A stretch of 64,000 nt of DNA from NCBI GenBank assembly GCA_014905825.1, contig JACGCN010000015.1:186001-250000 (forward strand), given 5' to 3'. This document shows positions 47,735 to 58,876 of the stretch, in pieces. Origin of the DNA: Lyophyllum atratum (Eukaryota; Basidiomycota; Agaricomycetes; Agaricales; Lyophyllaceae). Position 1 is the stretch's first letter. Each line of letters starts with the position of its first letter. The translations under genes and the position numbers were made by a program. The notes under the pieces are model-generated. The model saw nothing but the letters and a program-made list of their open reading frames with translations. It had not been told where the DNA came from and ran no database searches.

Positions 47735-48380
47735 ATGGCATCTACTATCAAACGCGATCTTTTTGGCGGAGCGATCACAGCAAAAACACCATCTAATCTC
47801 GTCGACGCTTCGTGAGTGTATCTCATGTCCTTCATTGGTAGCTCACTGATGCTACTCCCGAGTTAGAGACTTAAGACAGGTGCCCAACACCCAAGAAGTG
47901 TTCCTCTACCCCGACTCTGGCATCAGTATCGTCGTGGAGATCCTGCAACGGGTTGAACCTTCTCACTTCAATGATGCGATCCGGCAGGTATTTTCAGTTG
48001 GTTCTCATGACCAGGGGCTTATTTCTGTTCTCAGGTTCCACTTCGACTCCCTAGCCCACGATAATTCGGCTGTGTCGGCGAAGGTGGAGGCCGTAGACGT
48101 TATTCCAAACGACAGAGGGGACGCTACACCATCTGCGATAGTACTCTACGGCGTCCAGGAAGTCCCGAAGTTCAATCGCCCCGCTGCCGACGAGGTTCAC
48201 ATCTTCATGGCACTCTACCGTGTTCAGGAAAAAAGCATTGACCTGGTGGTGACTTTCAACGTCCCAACCCGTTCAGAGGACGGGGGCGCGGTCTCCCAGG
48301 AAGGTTTGGCTGCTGCGCGAAGAGACTTCGATACATTTGTCGGGTCGTTACAGATTGTTAACTTTTCGCTGTTCGCATAG
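47735..48380 (+). CDS. MOG1: Mog1-like Ran guanine nucleotide release factor
   Basis: Exon 1 is 47735-47811 and exon 2 starts at 47867. The protein starts MASTIKRDLFGGAIT and contains SDLRQVPNTQEVFLYP, FHFDSLAHDN and a C-terminal DFDTFVGSLQIVNFSLFA, all typical of Mog1, which binds Ran and supports nuclear transport. Read straight through it has 17 extra residues after NDAIR. Removing 47984-48034 (51 nt, GC donor, AG acceptor) gives AIRFHFDSLAHDN as in homologues. Either isoform stays in frame. Length is ~182 residues spliced or ~199 unspliced, both near the family norm. Confidence 0.9.
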
Positions 48381-48690
48381 ATCAACATAGATTTGAGAAG
48401 CCCGGAAGTGATGCCTATCGAAATAGCCTGGAATTAATTTAGTTGAACTGATGATAACCAGTTACGCACACGTCTTATGACGAAAGCCCGTCGGCGGACA
48501 GCTCTAGGCAAATGCTGGTGCCCGCATCAACAAAATCACTGTGCTGATGGTTACAACTTGCCTGCCTCCGTTCCGTGTATAAACCTGGACGGCGTGGGCA
48601 TGGATGACATGATTAGTACATGGTGCTATTGCTACAGAGGTATATGCGATTCCAAAGCGAAAACGGGACAACATGAGGACACGGCACCTA

Positions 48691-50334
48691 TCATATGCCT
48701 GTACCATCCAACTCCTCCTCTGCTTCAGGCTCCTCAACTATTCTCTCTCGCGCGCTCATAGAAGATGCCGCTGCCGCTGCCTTGGCCTCCTTTTTCCGTT
48801 TAGCAGATTCCTTGAGCTTTTCCCATCGCTCACGGAATTTCGCAATCATTGCTTTCTGCGACGGCAAGAAAGAAGATTCAGCGCAGGTTCGAAGCTCTGT
48901 CGTTGTATACGAACATGTTTCTCATTTTCCACTCGCACACCGCGGAGCTCTTCCTCAAGCTCCTTTAATCGGCGTGCATACTGGGCTTCTCGTCCTGATG
49001 TAATACCGGGTATTGGGACACCTGGTACATTCAGATTTAGGCTGCTGAAGTCCAGGCCTCCACCTGGGCGTTGGCCGACAATCGAAGCTCCCATGGCCCG
49101 TTGGGCCTTTGAAAAAAGATGAGGACGTAGAATGCAGGGAAAGGGAAAACTTATGAACGCCCACCTCCCTTGTTGCTTGGAAGATACTGTCGCGTAGTTG
49201 TAAATCTTGCTCTTTCCGAAGCTGGAGCACTCGCTCGGTCGTCTCTAATCGTTTTTTCATAGCATCGACTTCGAGTTGGAGAGCTAAATTCTCTTTCTTG
49301 AGAGCTGCTGGAGACGGTTCGTTTCCTGAAGGAATCACAAAGAATGATTCTGATAGTTCATCGCCTAGAGTGTCTGCGGTAGATGATAAGCGATCCTTTA
49401 CTGACAGATCAAAGGAGGCCCCTGACCTTCGTCAAACATCCCCTCGTCAAAATCATCGACGGCGCCAGGTGTGGCAACATTCAACGTGCTTCTCTGACCA
49501 GCCTTCTTCCCGTCCCTAGCTATTCCAATGCGCCGGGTGAAACGTGAAAACATTGGCTCCTCTGTTGAATCAGTATCACTGCTAAGACTAGCATCTCGTC
49601 GCGGCTTAGGAGGCGTCCTCACGCCTGAAGGGAGTTCTGTATTTCCAAGCGGCACCGTCGCGAAAGCCACCGGCTGCGAGAGGTTATCCAACATCCCCTG
49701 CATGATATTCCAAAACTGATTGAATGCATCTCCAGGGTCTGACTTTAAGGGACACGATGGTGAGTGCGGAAAACGACACACGAGAGGCATGAGGCTACTC
49801 ACACGCTGTCCTGCAAGCAGCATAAAAGATTCGTCCACCGTATTCTGACTATCAGTCATGGGTCTGTGCGGTGGCGTCGACGGGGTGGAACGAGGTATGC
49901 CAGGGTGGGAAGAGGACCGGGGAGCGGAGAGCTGTGGAAGTTCCAGTTTCTGTGGTAGTGACGGATCCTTGCCTTCCTCTCTAAGCTTCTCAACCTTCCG
50001 TTCAAGCTCCTTCGCTGCTTTACAATGTTCATTGTATAACATTCGTAGTGTCCGCTTTGCCTATAAGGACGCCGTAGCATGGTTATGTTCAGCATGATGA
50101 TGCAGACGACAGATGACTGAACTGATTCGTCATTACTACGCTCGACTGCAGCCAGATAGGCTTCTGCCGCCTTCAGATGTTCTTCTGCAGCTGGAATGAG
50201 CAGCCCGTTTCCCAAATGGTCTTCTGCATTCGCGGCATGCTGGTGAGCCTATTTCTAGTGTCAGTGACCAGAATGTATTATGCATTAGACCAAAATAAAG
50301 TTACAGCATTCATCGGCATAGGAATGTGGGACAT
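48691..50334 (-). CDS. MIT-domain coiled-coil protein, Atg38/NRBF2-like
   Basis: Seven exons (50334-50305, 50248-50123, 50060-49803, 49742-49427, 49373-49165, 49106-48915, 48855-48691) give 431 residues. Residues ~10-80 form an MIT-like three-helix bundle (AHQHAANAEDHLG, AAEEHLKAAEAYLAA, LRMLYNEHCKAAKELERK). A disordered middle contains SFMLLAGQ and FNQFWNIMQGMLDNL. The C-terminal half has long coiled coils (ENLALQLEVDAMKKRLE, RLKELEEELRGVRVE). This layout fits Atg38/NRBF2, a subunit of autophagy PI3-kinase complex I, but other MIT coiled-coil proteins are possible. Confidence 0.75.
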
Positions 50335-51089
50335 CGTTCATTCAGAGAAGTAAAAGTGAAAGGGGTGGTATGCAAAATGTTCCACAGCACGGTAGTGAGT
50401 TACAAGCAGGTCGCTGCCGCAACCACTTGAACTTCGGGGACTGAGGTCAATATGCACAAGCACTGCCACTTCCAAATCGAGCTACATATGTATGTCATCG
50501 ATCGCGCTTTCTCCGACTAAGTTCGAACCTAAGACGCGCCTGGCGGTAAAGCCTACGCCCCTCTCTTCTACAGAGTATGGAATGTGGGTCATTTCTCCTT
50601 TCTTTCTTTTAGAACTGCATCATTGGCCGCCACTATTTGAAGTATGTCATCTGAGTCGCCCTTAATAGGGGGCGGGGCGCTTTGGACAGCCTCGCGCATT
50701 ACTATATGGCTCCTCATCTAGAAGGAAACTGCACAGGACAGTCCAGGTGAATTCATAAGAACATTTTTTATACCCAATAGTCAAAAACAACGCACGACTC
50801 GGCCTCACCAAGCATGGAGGTGCTTCTAGATTTTCTCGACATCGTTACCGTACCAGGGAACTCGTCAGACCATAGCCTGCCTCGAAGTCGGAGGCAGGTG
50901 GGTCGATTGCAAGGTCGACCCGCACGACCCCTTTGCAAGGCCGAAGCGCCCGATAACCTTCCCTCTGACGAAATAGGGAGCCCCTTTTAAAACTCTATAA
51001 AGCCAGCCCGTTCGCACACCAGCTTACCTCCTATCACCTTCTATCACACCATTACCATCTCACACACATACTCTCACATCGAATTCATC
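50335..51089. other. intergenic region with two adjacent hairpins
   Basis: Holds inverted repeats 50876-50883/50891-50898 (CCTGCCTC/GAGGCAGG) and 50900-50906/50915-50921 (GGGTCGA/TCGACCC), then a TATA box for the next gene. Confidence 0.6.
50996..51001 (+). promoter_or_regulatory. TATA box of small orphan gene
   Basis: TATAAA 94 bp before the ATG, followed by a pyrimidine-rich leader (CCTCCTATCACC). This is the clearest core promoter in the window. Confidence 0.6.
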
Positions 51090-51508
51090 ATGTTCTACAT
51101 CCCCTACTTCTCCAGAAGAGCAGCGGACAAACAGGCTATGCGCGAGGTGCGTGTTATCGTCTCTTCCCAGGTATCTTGACTCTAATCTTAACTCTCATTT
51201 TATTCTGCTCAGGCTGAAATACGTTTCATGCAAGATAGCCCAGTGATCAAGCTTGGGTCATTTACGGTGGTCAACCCGGTAAGCACACTCGGTGGCTCAT
51301 TGGTCTCAAGCTCTAATTATCTCCGTAATACCAGACCTACAAAGGGCCAAACCCATACCGAGGCCCTGAGGTAACCGACCCCAAGAATGCGGGGAAGGCC
51401 TTCATCTTTATTCGCGGTGATAATATCACTGCGCCACAATCTGAGCTCCGTCGAGTAAGCACAAAGCACCCAAAGCCTCGTGGCGAGCGTTTGGTACGCT
51501 GGGCTTAA
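51090..51508 (+). CDS. small orphan protein, 98 residues
   Basis: Three exons (51090-51146, 51213-51278, 51335-51508), all phase 0 with good splice sites, give 98 residues starting MFYIPYFSRRAADK. It has no signal peptide, membrane segment or recognised domain; the middle is TYKGPNPYRGPEVTDPKN and the end is basic. A strong TATA box and pyrimidine leader suggest high or regulated expression. The last exon may itself splice at 51454 (GTAAGC), which would change the final 17 residues. Function unknown. Confidence 0.6.
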
Positions 51509-52311
51509 GTCACTTCCAAATTGTGTGACAAGAAAAGTGGGCATGTCCTCAACATGTCTTGCCTTCTTCAGACAAAAAAGGAGCACTTCCGTACCCTATT
51601 TGTGGATCCTTGGCGTACGCCGTAACGTTACGGTTGTTACATGCCTTGTGTCTTGTGCAAATGTTATCCAATTGAAGTTCTTACCGCGGGTGTTTATTAT
51701 CTTTGGATCTTCCAATGGAATATGTCATTATCACTATTGCTAGTCCGGGTCGAGCACGCGGTATGATACATCGAGTGAACCTTTTTCCTCAAATGAGTTT
51801 GAATGGCAGAGAAACAGCCTGGAGTTACCCGTATCATCTGCTCTATGTGCCATGCGCTCCCGCACCGTACGCTCTAGCCAACTAATTTGAAAAGTGTACA
51901 AATAGGGGTGCAGACGGAGGATTTATTTACATGTGTGTGTTTCGGAGGTTTCCTAGATCATATGTAATGTTAGTCCTTCCGGACCCATTTCATTCAACTG
52001 TCTTATTGAAGACTGCATACCTCTCGACGAAGAGCAGGGTGTAGAAAAGAATACAAATGGACGAAGAGACAGATCAATCTATGTCCTCGTTTTTGCCATT
52101 TGTCAACCGGAGAAACGGATTCCATTCACCCGGGATCCAATGAATACCAAGCTATAAAAATAGAAATAAAAGTAGGGTGGAGGGGGCGGGTCAAAGATTC
52201 GGAGCTGACCTCTAGGTGACGGGAACTATGGGAAACGGGGTTCCCTTCAATTGAATAGAGAGGCCAGTCATAAGGATCATCGTAACCGCACTCAAAATTC
52301 TTACCGCCTTC
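51509..52311. other. intergenic with overlapping palindromes
   Basis: About 0.8 kb. 51612-51621 (GGCGTACGCC) and 51620-51633 (CCGTAACGTTACGG) are perfect palindromes sharing two bases. No gene seen. Confidence 0.55.
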
Positions 52312-52993
52312 ATGCATTTCTTATCCTTCCTCGACCGTCGCACATCGACTGCAAGTAAAAAAGTGAGCAAATGCGAGGTGCGTACCGGTCAGTGCAGTTG
52401 AGGTGGTCGCCTAATCGGTGCCTATGTAGGCTCAGGCTGTGCAAATTGCTGAGCGCAGAGAACCGTCGATATCTCGAAGGGTGTCGACACTCGGAGTCAA
52501 GTTACTCAGCCTTCGTTACAGGCGCCATAAACCTGCCGACGAAAGCAGGCCAGAATCCTCATACACGGAGGAGCGCAATTTATCATCGTCCGCGAGTCCC
52601 GCTCGGTGTTCAACATGGTTCGATGAAGAAGGCGACCACTCGACGCGATCATTCACTCCCTGTACTCCACCACGCTCGGCATGGTTTGACGAGGAAGAGG
52701 ACTATCGGACGAAAGGCAGAACATGGCTCAAGCGGTTGTTGAGCGGAAGACGGACATCTTCGAAAAGGGACGAGGAGCTGTACATGTTGGGTCTGGATGC
52801 ATCAGACAGTATGCAGTGGGTGTCAGCAGAGAGGAGTCCCCGATTTTCCGTAGGAACACAGCGTCGGTCGAGCCAGGCGGAAGTGATCGATCCGTTCATG
52901 AAGCCGCCGCGGAGGATTGGACACTATGCAGAGTCATTTTATTCGAGGGATGCGGCGGAATCACGATTATCGCTGTCTGGTAGTAGCTGGTAG
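52312..52993 (+). CDS. hypothetical Arg/Ser-rich protein
   Basis: Two exons (52312-52377 and 52430-52993) give 209 residues. Exon 1 (MHFLSFLDRRTSTASKKVSK) joins in phase 0 to AQAVQIAERREPSISRR. The rest is rich in Arg, Ser and Glu with repeated (S/T)(A/T)WFDEE(G/E)D motifs (twice, ~90 and ~110). No known domain. The exon 1/exon 2 junction (GAG|GTGCGT, then GCT) mirrors that of the small gene at 51090, perhaps by chance. Confidence 0.6.
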
Positions 52994-53271
52994 GGATAGG
53001 GCATCTGGATCAGCATAGTTTTATTAGCGTATTATCTGGGACTTTGTTAGTAAAGTATAAATGGAGTGATTGCATGGGAGTTGTCGGGTTCGGGAACGGG
53101 TGAGCACAGCCTCAGCGTTGTGACCGCATGTGACTCCGTTTCGAATCCTGCCATTGACCATCCCATCGTTGTGCCTGCCAACGACCCCGACTGCTGTGAT
53201 AGAGCACTCCATATCACATCCCTTACATCCTTCCCCTCGTTATCTTGAGCGCCGGCATCATCCCAGAGGCC

Positions 53272-56200
53272 ATGTCTGTCCCACCTGTAGCCGTTCTGTA
53301 AGAGCCTTCGCGCCTCGTAGCTCCTTTCCACAGTTCTTTGACCGTTGTTTACAGCACCAAGAAGATTAGGGTCACAGGTGAGCAAGCCGTGCTGACTATT
53401 ATAGTCAGGAAGTGCTAGCTCGCTGCAATCGCTAATCTTCATCCGCAGTTGTCGCAGCAGACGGCCTCTCTAAGCGAGATGTCTTCCGACTTCCCGACCC
53501 GTTCGCAGTCATCACCGTCGATGCTGAACAGACGCACACTACGAGCGTTATCAAGAAGACGTTGAATCCTTATTGGAACGAGAGCTTTGATATGTGAGCT
53601 TTAATATATGCCCCTACTCCATGCTCAGCATCTGACATGTCTTCAGAACCGTTAAGGAATCGTCTGTCGTTGCGGTGCAGATATTCGACCAGCGTAAATT
53701 CAAGAGAAGGGATCAGGGTTTTCTGGGTGTTGTCAATGTGCGAGTCAGCGATGTACTGGACCTGGAGCTTGACGGGCATGGTGCGTTCACATATGTTTAT
53801 CACTTTGTGCCGTCAGCTCATTGTCTCGCAGAAATGCTCACATTAGATCTCAAGAAGTCAAACGATAACCTCGTCGTACATGGGAAGCTTATCATGTATT
53901 TGTCGACCAATGTCGCGCAGCCTATCTCCAATCCAGGCCCGTCCCAGGTCAACGGGTTGACGAGCGCTCTTGCAGACATGGGACTCAATCAGTCGCCTGC
54001 CGCCAGTACCTCGAATTTGGCTCTCCAGCCTGGCTCCAGTATCGCTCTTTCTCGCACTCCGAGTTCCCACGCCACAGGGACTGAGAACACGAGTCCAGTC
54101 ATGCCTCCTTCGAATGGACCTTCAGCTGCCACAACCGATTTAGAACAAACAACTTCATCCCGACCAACGAGCACGACTTCGCCTTCTATTTCTTCAACCG
54201 CTCCAGCTGGTGCGCCCCCCGCTGGTGCACCCCCGCCCGGTACACCCAGTCAACCTGGTGGCACAACGTCTGCGGGAACTGCCGCGCAAAACGCCCAGAT
54301 GCGTAACTTCAATCCGAACGTAGATCAGTATGGTCCTTTGCCGCCTGGTTGGGAACGGCGGATCGATCCCTTGGCACGAACGTACTATGTCGATCACAAC
54401 ACACGTACCACCACCTGGAATAGGCCTTCCGCGAGCGCAGCCGTAAACAACAATACCCAGGACAGCGAAACCAACGCTGCTCGCGATCAACATTCTCGTC
54501 GTATCTTGCCAGATGACCTTCTCGAAGCTAATAACCCTACCTATCGAGCATCATCCACTCCAGGACCCGCAGCGCCTCAACAACCCGCGGCGGCCGCTTC
54601 CACTCCTGCTGCAATCTCGTCGGGCAACACGACAGCTGGGACAGGCAGTCTCCCTAATGGATGGGAGGAGCGCTATACCCCTGAAGGTCGTCCTTATTAT
54701 GTCGATCATAACACACGCACGACGACCTGGGTGGATCCTCGAAGGCAGACCATTATCCGCGTGATGGGACCCAGTGGCGCAGGTTCAAATCTCCAGCCCC
54801 AGACCATCTCACAGCTTGGTCCTTTGCCTTCAGGGTGGGAAATGCGGCTCACCTCGACTGCTCGTGTGTACTTTGTCGATCATAACACAAAGACAACAAC
54901 ATGGGACGACCCTCGACTACCGTCAACGCTCGACGCGAATGTGCCGCAGTACAAGCGCGACTTCAGGCGAAAGCTTATCTACTTCAGGAGTCAGCCCGCC
55001 ATGCGTGCGCAACCTGGGAACTGCCAGATCAAGATCAGGAGAAACCATATTTTCGAGGACAGTTATGCTGAAATCATGAGGCAAACACCAAACGATTTGA
55101 AGAAACGTTTGATGATCAAATTCGACGGTGAGGATGGTTTGGATTATGGTGGCTTGTCAAGGTACGTCGATTGCGTGCTGTCGCACAAAGCTTTCATTAA
55201 CGCAATGGTTGTAGAGAATTCTTTTTCCTCCTTTCGCATGAGATGTTTAACCCCTTCTACTGCCTTTTCGAGTACTCGGCTCACGACAACTACACCCTTC
55301 AAATCAACCCTGCCTCTGGTGTTAACCCGGAGCATTTGAACTACTTCAAGTTTATCGGGCGTTGCCTCGGCTTAGGCATCTTCCATCGCCGGTTCCTAGA
55401 CGCCTATTTCATTGTCAGCTTCTACAAGATGATACTGAAGAAGAAAGTTACCCTGTCAGACTTGGAGAGTGTCGATGCAGAGTTGCACCGTGGGATGACC
55501 TGGATGCTGTATGTCTTCTCCCTTTCTTGTGACCCCGCCATCCTCAACTTTATAACAGTGAAAACGATATTACGGACGTCATTGACGAGACCTTCACGAC
55601 TGTCGAGGAACGGTTTGGAGAGATGGTGACGATTGAGCTTAAGACAGGAGGCGCGGATGTCCCCGTCACTGAGGACAACAAGAAAGAATACGTGGAGCAT
55701 GTCGTTGACTACCGGATTTCCAAGCGTGTCAAGGAGCAGTTCGAAGCATTCATGTCAGGCTTTAGCGAACTCATTCCTCAAGACCTGATCACCGTCTTCG
55801 ACGAGCGGGAGCTCGAACTATTGATAGGCGGCATGTCAGAGATTGACGTGTATGTACTCCTCCCATCATCTCTTCAACATGAAGCCTGATCCAATGCGTG
55901 TTCTAGTGATGACTGGACGAAGTTCACAGACTACCGCGGCTATGAGATGAACGACGAGGTCATCCAATGGTTTTGGAAGTGCGTCCGCAGCTGGCCCCCG
56001 GAACGCAAATCCCGCCTGCTCCAATTCGCCACTGGCACGTCGCGTATCCCGGTCAATGGATTCAAGGATCTGCAGGGTTCAGATGGCCCGCGCCGCTTCA
56101 CCATTGAAAAGTCGGGTGACCCATCGCAGCTACCCAAGAGTCATACGTGTTTCAACAGGATCGATTTACCCCCGTACAAAGATTACGCAAGTCTAGAGCA

Positions 56201-56306
56201 TAAGCTCACCCTCGCTGTGGAGTACGTCTTCTCTCTTTGTGATATCCATTGTTATGAGTTGCTAACGTCATCGATCAGGGAAACGGTCGGTTTCGGACAA
56301 GAATAA
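53272..56306 (+). CDS. RSP5: NEDD4-family HECT E3 ubiquitin ligase (Rsp5)
   Basis: Nine exons (53272-53297, 53355-53377, 53449-53593, 53647-53780, 53832-55161, 55215-55508, 55559-55849, 55907-56221, 56279-56306) give 861 residues. An N-terminal C2 domain ([36 protein letters not shown]) is followed by a Pro/Thr/Ser-rich linker. Three WW domains start near residues 277, 381 and 438 ([30 protein letters not shown]), then the HECT domain with catalytic Cys ~829 in [12 protein letters not shown]. It ends in ETVGFGQE. Rsp5 ubiquitinates membrane transporters and other targets via PY motifs; the upstream sulfate permease is a plausible but unproven client. Intron 4 (51 nt) is frame-neutral if retained. 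Confidence 0.97.
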
Positions 56307-56744
56307 ACGCCTAGAACGTTCGTGCACAAGATGCACCCCACCTACACTCTGCTGTTGTAATTGTGTCGTCTTGTCTCTTAAGATTATTACCGTTACCTAT
56401 CGTATGCCATCATTTTACCCTTGCGCCGTATCCCCTTTATACTCCTTTTCCATGACCCGCCTACGGCACGAACGTAGATCTTCCTTATATATGTTGTATA
56501 TGTCTGGCGGACTATTATCACGAATATGAAAGTGTTGGAATTTCACTTCCCCAAGTCTTCTTGCAGCGTTCGTGCCTCTACTCGTATAATAAGCTAAGAT
56601 AATATAAATATGGCTAAGATAATCGAACGACAGCTAAGACAGTGCAGCGAGTAGTGGTGATAGGGACAAGCAATGGAAAGGTCATGGTGCATTGGCATAG
56701 TGGATCCACAGCAAAATGTCAAGCAGATATCACGGGTACAACTG
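56307..56744. other. convergent 3' intergenic
   Basis: Between RSP5 and ABD1 stop codons. AT-rich near 56590-56640; no gene seen. Confidence 0.4.
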
Positions 56745-58749
56745 TCATCGTTTCTCCAGCGCAAACGCAATATATATATCTGAGATAGGTTTGGTTAGGA
56801 AATTAGAGAAGATAAAAGAGAGTGGGTACGAACTAGCAGCCTCCCATTGATCTTCATCCATCGAACTTTCCCCGTTTGCATCAACAACCTTCATGCGCAC
56901 CATGAGCTGTCCGAACTCCGGATGTTCCTGGTGTTCTTCAAACACTTGATGAAATTCTTCCTTGTAAACCGGATATAGATCATATTCAGCAGCCAGACTG
57001 GGTAAGATGTTGTATATAAGTTAGAGAAAGTATCATAGAACGAGAGGGTACGCACTGAACAAAGTTGTCCCATTGAACGACATACTCCGGAACATCGTCA
57101 ACAGCATCCCGCAAGAAGAACCAATATTTGTGTCCAAATGTTGGTTTCTCATCGCGCTCCTCGAACCTTATCTTGTACACTGAGTTACCGAAAGATAGTT
57201 CCCTGGCATCAGGGGGCAGCGCATCGAGATGTTCCCTGAGAAGCATCTAGGCTGAGTTTCAAGGAGTAAACAAGACCGAAAGCAAAACTCACAACAAGAA
57301 ATCAGCATTCGGCACCGTGCCGATGAAGACGCCTCCTCTTCGCAGATACCGTGAGACGTTGTCCAGCATGCACCGCGTCTTCTGCTCTGTCTCAAAAGCG
57401 TAATGCATACAGAATTGCATGGACACGACGTCGAAGGGTTCCCCAGTCAAGTGGCTGTCGTCATCGTAATCATAGGATGGATCCGTGCCCAGCAGATCAG
57501 GAGGAAGCGCGTGGGTCAATGGTTCGGTGTAACAGTCTAGGGCGGCAAATGTCGCAGCAAATCTTGGACCGCGAAGGGACTCCCATCTCGAACGTGCCTG
57601 ATCGACGGAGACTGCAGCAATATCTAGAAACGTGGCCGTCAGCTCCAAGCCAGTCCTAGAAAAGGGAGACAGAATGTACCGAGACCCACGAGCTCCTTGA
57701 CCCGTGCTTTGGCCCACTTGGTCATATCACCTCCTTTGCCGCAGCCCATGTCTAGCACTTTGCCGGAACCCGTACTTCGTGGACCGCCTCTGTATCCATG
57801 ATTGCCATTCGCAGATCTCGACTTTGACGCGGCCAATACCGGGTGAGCAAACCGGGTGATCAAGACAGACTTCACCCAGTTGTTGAAGTTCTTGAGGCCA
57901 ATAATGGGTGACTCGAGGCGTTGTACCACGCCCACATCTGGCCGGGAGTTGTCTGGGAAGAGATTAGCTTTCGCCGGCAATGACTGAGGAAAGAAACATA
58001 CAATGTTCGACAACGACGCCGACGTCCCCAGCCAACCTCTTCGCTGGCGGGTGATCAGGATGGTCCGGGGGCTCCTCACTCCTCTTCCTCTTCTTCGCCT
58101 GCGATATTTGTGTAGATCCACGGCCGCGGTATGAATAGCCTCTATATATTTCCAACTCTGCAGGCGAGAGAGGAATCATGACAGAGGTGGGAGGTGTTAT
58201 CCGCACTCGTGGATTGTAAGGTATGGCCGGCTGTGTAGACGGTTGAGGAGGAGGTGGCGGCGGCGGCATGGAAGGATTAGTATGTAAGGGACGTGTTGTT
58301 ATGCTGGGCTGGGTGGAAAAAGACAACGACACGGATGAGGATGATGATGATGGACGTGAACGCGAAACCGGTGATTCACGTTCGCGGGTGGGCGAGGGGC
58401 TTGAAGAGAAGAAACTCTTGCTATTCCTGGAAGTAGACATGTTCTCAAGAGTGGCAGATCGTGTCAGGGGCTGAGAGGCATCGAGCTTGTCGTCGTTGGA
58501 ATGGTCGTGATCGCTGTGGAGGAGATGGGAGAGCGTCGATGATCTCAAAGGGGGTGGAGTACGGAGAGGTGGCTCATGCGTGACAGAATTAAGGAGAACT
58601 GAGAGATCCGTGGCCCTGCGTCCCCCGAGGGATGGGCTGGCCAAGGGTGAGGACAGGGTGCTGTTCGGTGATGGTAGTGGGAGCATCGGCGCTGTCTGCC
58701 CGATGGGCGAGTTGAGCACAGCATCCCGGACAGGATCAAACGCAGGCAT
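56745..58749 (-). CDS. ABD1: mRNA cap guanine-N7 methyltransferase (Abd1)
   Basis: Six exons (58749-58002, 57952-57680, 57623-57293, 57235-57056, 56997-56834, 56779-56745) give 576 residues. It methylates the cap guanine after capping. The first ~230 residues are disordered with a Pro run and a basic KKRKRSEEP element, much longer than in yeast. The catalytic part starts HYNSRPDVGVVQR, LKNFNNWVKS; the AdoMet-binding motif is VLDMGCGKGGDMTKW; the cap-binding region is SMQFCMHYAFE and GTVPNADFLLEHLD; it ends YIAFALEKR. All core motifs are intact. Confidence 0.96.
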
Positions 58750-58876
58750 AGTGCCGGATAGCGAGCAGCACTCTAATTATTTCAATGGACAGCGGCAAGA
58801 CGCTCGAGCTCGTCGCCACTCTCGACGATGATGATAAAAGAGTTCAAAATTTGTAGAATACACATCACGTAAGCAA

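Noticed and set aside
50810..50960. tRNA or other structured RNA gene at the twin hairpins
   Set aside because: No cloverleaf, A-box or B-box; only two simple stems.
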